Source: Moorena sp. SIOASIH (GTDB taxonomy: Bacteria; Cyanobacteriota; Cyanobacteriia; Cyanobacteriales; Coleofasciculaceae). Taken from it: 64,000 bases of DNA. This document shows, in pieces, positions 62,162 through 64,000 of this stretch. The notes under the pieces were generated by a model. The model saw only the letters and a program-made list of their open reading frames with translations, had not been told where the DNA came from and ran no database searches. Positions within the stretch are counted from its first letter, which is position 1. Each line of letters opens with the position of its first letter. Where the stretch lies: the NCBI RefSeq assembly GCF_010671925.1, contig NZ_JAAHIH010000013.1:19227-83226 (forward strand). Reading direction: 5' to 3'. Both the position numbers and the translations under genes were made by a program.

Positions 62162-63064
62162 ATGACAAGCAACAAACTGATTATTACCGCCGCATCCAAA
62201 GCCTATGGTCCATCACTTCTGGCACTACTCGGTTCACTAACCCTCAACTGGCCCAAACATCCCCCTGTGCTGGTTTATGACATTGGCCTAGACGAGACAA
62301 CACTTGCTACATTGGCAGAAAATAAGATCCCCGTCAAAAAAGTGCCTCCCTTCTGCTCCCATTGGCGGAAGCACTTTACTTGGAAAATTTGGTGCCTAAA
62401 TGATGCCCCAGCACAGGATGTGTTGTGGATGGATGCGGGACTGGTCGTACTCAAGCCCCTTGAGGAGGTGTTCGATGCCCTTGAGCACCAAGGATATTTT
62501 TTCGTTCCCAACTATCAATTACTGGATTCGGAAGCATCAGAAGCCGCTTGCAACGGATGTGGTGTCCCAACCGAGTTTCGTCTCGGAAAATCCACATTGG
62601 CTGGGGGATGGATTGGCCTTCGCAAGAAAGGCAAAGTTCTACGGGTTGTAGAAGAAGCCCTCTCTGTGGCCTTGGTGGAGAAACATATTGCAGCCACAGA
62701 ACCCACGCACCGGCATGAGCAAGCAATCATTTCGCTGCTGATGTACAAACACTTTGGGCAAGTGGTACTGGCAGATGGTATCGTCTACTTGGGCTGGCGC
62801 TCACCCAATCAAACTCATGGGCAGAAAGTTTGGGTTCATCGTCGCGGGATGTTAGCAGAGGATATGGCTTTCTTTGGTTCACACATACGGGCACCAGGCA
62901 AGCCATATATGCCCAAAGACCCCGCCAAGGAAAAGCCAACACGTAGTCCGCGCTCCTTAGCCATGAAATTTGATCGCTTTGGAAAACCCTTATCGCGAGG
63001 CCCATTGGCACCAACCACTCAAACACAGAGGAAAAACCCAATTTATGATGGGGTTAGGGATTAG
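62162..63064 (+). CDS. GT-A type glycosyltransferase-like protein (GT8-like)
   Basis: 300 residues. LIITAASKAYGPSLLALLGSLTLNW at the start and WKIWCLNDAPAQDVLWMDAGLVVLKPLEEVFDALEHQGYFFVPNYQ in the middle follow the GT8/GT-A pattern. The DAG in LWMDAGLVV takes the place of the DxD metal site. Later, CNGCGVPTEFRLGKSTLAGGWIGLRK and the HRHEQAIISLLMYKHFGQVVL segment match the acceptor side. The C-terminal 50 residues are basic and low in structure (KEKPTRSPRSLAMKFDRFGKP). It is the last gene of the plus-strand run; no terminator hairpin is evident. Confidence 0.7.
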   Translation: MTSNKLIITAASKAYGPSLLALLGSLTLNWPKHPPVLVYDIGLDETTLATLAENKIPVKKVPPFCSHWRKHFTWKIWCLNDAPAQDVLWMDAGLVVLKPLEEVFDALEHQGYFFVPNYQLLDSEASEAACNGCGVPTEFRLGKSTLAGGWIGLRKKGKVLRVVEEALSVALVEKHIAATEPTHRHEQAIISLLMYKHFGQVVLADGIVYLGWRSPNQTHGQKVWVHRRGMLAEDMAFFGSHIRAPGKPYMPKDPAKEKPTRSPRSLAMKFDRFGKPLSRGPLAPTTQTQRKNPIYDGVRD

Positions 63065-63455
63065 GGTCAAGCAAAGTAGATTTGAAGGAGGAAGATCAGA
63101 TATCGAATCCCTTCGCCAGCAAACCTCTCCTCGGTGGTGTGCTTTAATCGTTGATCTATAGAAGCACGGATAATTCGCTAGAAATAATTAAGCCGATTTT
63201 ATCTGACAGTAAAAAATAAGCGTTTACCGTAAAATAAAATTGGAAAAGAGGATGAATACAACAACCAACAGCTTCCATAAAAAATTAAGCATACTCTTAA
63301 TACAATGCGAGTTTACAACGTGGAAAGTGGCGCAATGCTGGCCAGACAATATACATATAGGGTTTTAAAAATCCCTGAACGTAAATGATATTGAGGTAAG
63401 GATTCAGGTGGTCAGATGGGGGGGGTTGACAAAGGAGAGTAGGATAACACAGAAT
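63065..63455. other. Non-coding stretch after the last locus gene
   Basis: No clear gene. One 38-codon frame from ATG 63252, preceded by GAGG (MNTTTNSFHKKLSILLIQC...), may be a short or broken gene; too little to call. Confidence 0.4.
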
Positions 63456-63723
63456 GTAAGCATTCAGCCGTCAGCTGTCAGCGGTTAGCTGAAAATAAAC
63501 CTCGAATGGGAGAATTTAAAGGTGCGCTTTCCGCATCTAATTATTAAATTCGCTATAGGTGCGACCCGTGGCGAATTTAATTCGCCACGGGTCGCACCTA
63601 TCGGCAAAGCCGACGCGGGGCGCGTTCGGGTCGCACCTAATAGTTCGAGATTAATCAGAATTGAAAGTCTGGGGAAAAGCCCATCAGCAGCTGATAGCTG
63701 ATGGCTGATAGCTGAATGCTTAC
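63456..63723. repeat. GTAAGC element with nested AGGTGCG hairpins
   Basis: GTAAGCATTCAGCCGTCAGC at 63456 and GCTGAATGCTTAC at 63711-63723; between them AGGTGCG units at about 63520-63640, including a GGCGAATTTAATTCGCC palindrome. Confidence 0.8.
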
Positions 63724-63914
63724 AAAAACTGTGTAAATGCTTAGATAACCTTTACTTCAGTAAAGATTGGTTCAAGCACATTTTGTATTCAGAATCCGTA
63801 GAGGTTGAAATTGAAGATCAATGTCTTCGTGATTACGGCAATAGCCAATATCGGTTTAATGTCTTTATCTATAGCAATTCTACGACTTGTGAGGTACAAA
63901 TTTCTGGTTTTTAG
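63724..63914 (+). pseudogene. Start-less gene fragment between two repeat elements
   Basis: Directly after the GTAAGC element a frame without a start codon reads KLCKCLDNLYFSKDWFKHIL, YSESVEVEIEDQCLRDYGNSQYRFNVFI. Its composition looks like real protein. It then runs into the GAGGTACA element (63888 onward) and stops at 63912-63914. It is the debris of an unidentified gene cut on both sides by repeats. Confidence 0.5.
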
Positions 63915-64000
63915 GGAGCAGGGAGCAGGGAGCAGGGAGCAGGGAGCAGGGAGCAGGGAGCAGGGAGCAGGGAGCAGGGAGCAGGGAGCAGGGAGCAGGA
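63888..64000. repeat. GAGGTACA element, cut by the window end
   Basis: TTGTGAGGTACAAATTTCTGG followed by a GGGAGCA tandem to the end. The first 60 or so bases, with flank, match 40555-40615 almost exactly. Confidence 0.8.

Overview
The window looks like a filamentous, repeat-rich marine cyanobacterium, most like Moorena (Moorea) or a close relative. The signs are many HIP1-type GCGATCGC octamers, cyanobacterial families (HpsE-like glycosyltransferase, DUF1822, DUF3865-like, Uma2), RTX/phytase-like proteins and a very high load of short palindromic and MITE-like repeats. The genus is inferred from style, not from a marker gene.

Layout. 1-2.8 kb: housekeeping genes nusB (5' end cut by the window edge) and ftsY. 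3.0-4.9 kb: a small helix-turn-helix gene with a spaced array of an imperfect palindrome upstream; gene and array recur at 15.4-16.3 kb. 4.9-8.8 kb: an unknown gene plus a protein carrying both a CHAT and a caspase-like protease domain. 9.47-13.9 kb: an IS605-type transposon (tnpA, tnpB) interrupted by a group II intron whose reverse transcriptase/maturase has a one-base frameshift. 13.9-17.2 kb: a DUF3865-like gene, the second array locus and a small HTH gene. 18.4-21.1 kb: a gutted IS200/605-type remnant with a consensus promoter, abutting a decayed phytase-like/RTX pseudogene. 23.2-26.5 kb: an intact large RTX protein. 26.9-28.7 kb: HpsE-like glycosyltransferase and a LuxR-type regulator. 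34.9-29.1 kb (minus strand): an overlapping operon of a sigma-like protein, a DUF1822 protein, a CHAT-CHASE2 membrane protein and a small membrane protein. 35.3-37.3 kb: a glycosyltransferase and a Uma2 gene.

37.5-63.1 kb, all on the plus strand, reads as an uncharacterised biosynthetic locus: stand-alone adenylating enzyme, P-loop protein, two acyl/peptidyl carrier proteins, radical SAM protein with a PqqD-like tail, FkbM methyltransferase, carbamoyltransferase, an odd NRPS protein (condensation, adenylation stump, carrier, thioesterase with Cys at the nucleophile position, Ig-like, TPR), a TPR/GT-D protein, several glycosyltransferases and an FAD enzyme. A plausible product is a carrier-bound acyl or amino-acyl unit that is glycosylated, methylated and carbamoylated. 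No product can be named from sequence alone. A broken copy of the 5' end of the adenylating gene lies before the second carrier gene, so an adenylation-carrier cassette was once duplicated.

Repeats. Five recurring families are named here by their ends: the GTAAGC element (ends GTAAGCATTCAGC/GCTGAATGCTTAC), the GAGGTACA element (ends near GAGGTACA/TGTACCTC, filled with 7-base repeats), the TATCA element (ends TATCA/TGATA, flanked by TAA), the CATCAAGAC hairpin and the AGGTGCG hairpin. Several sit inside each other or inside genes, and three insertions can be read against a reconstructed empty site.
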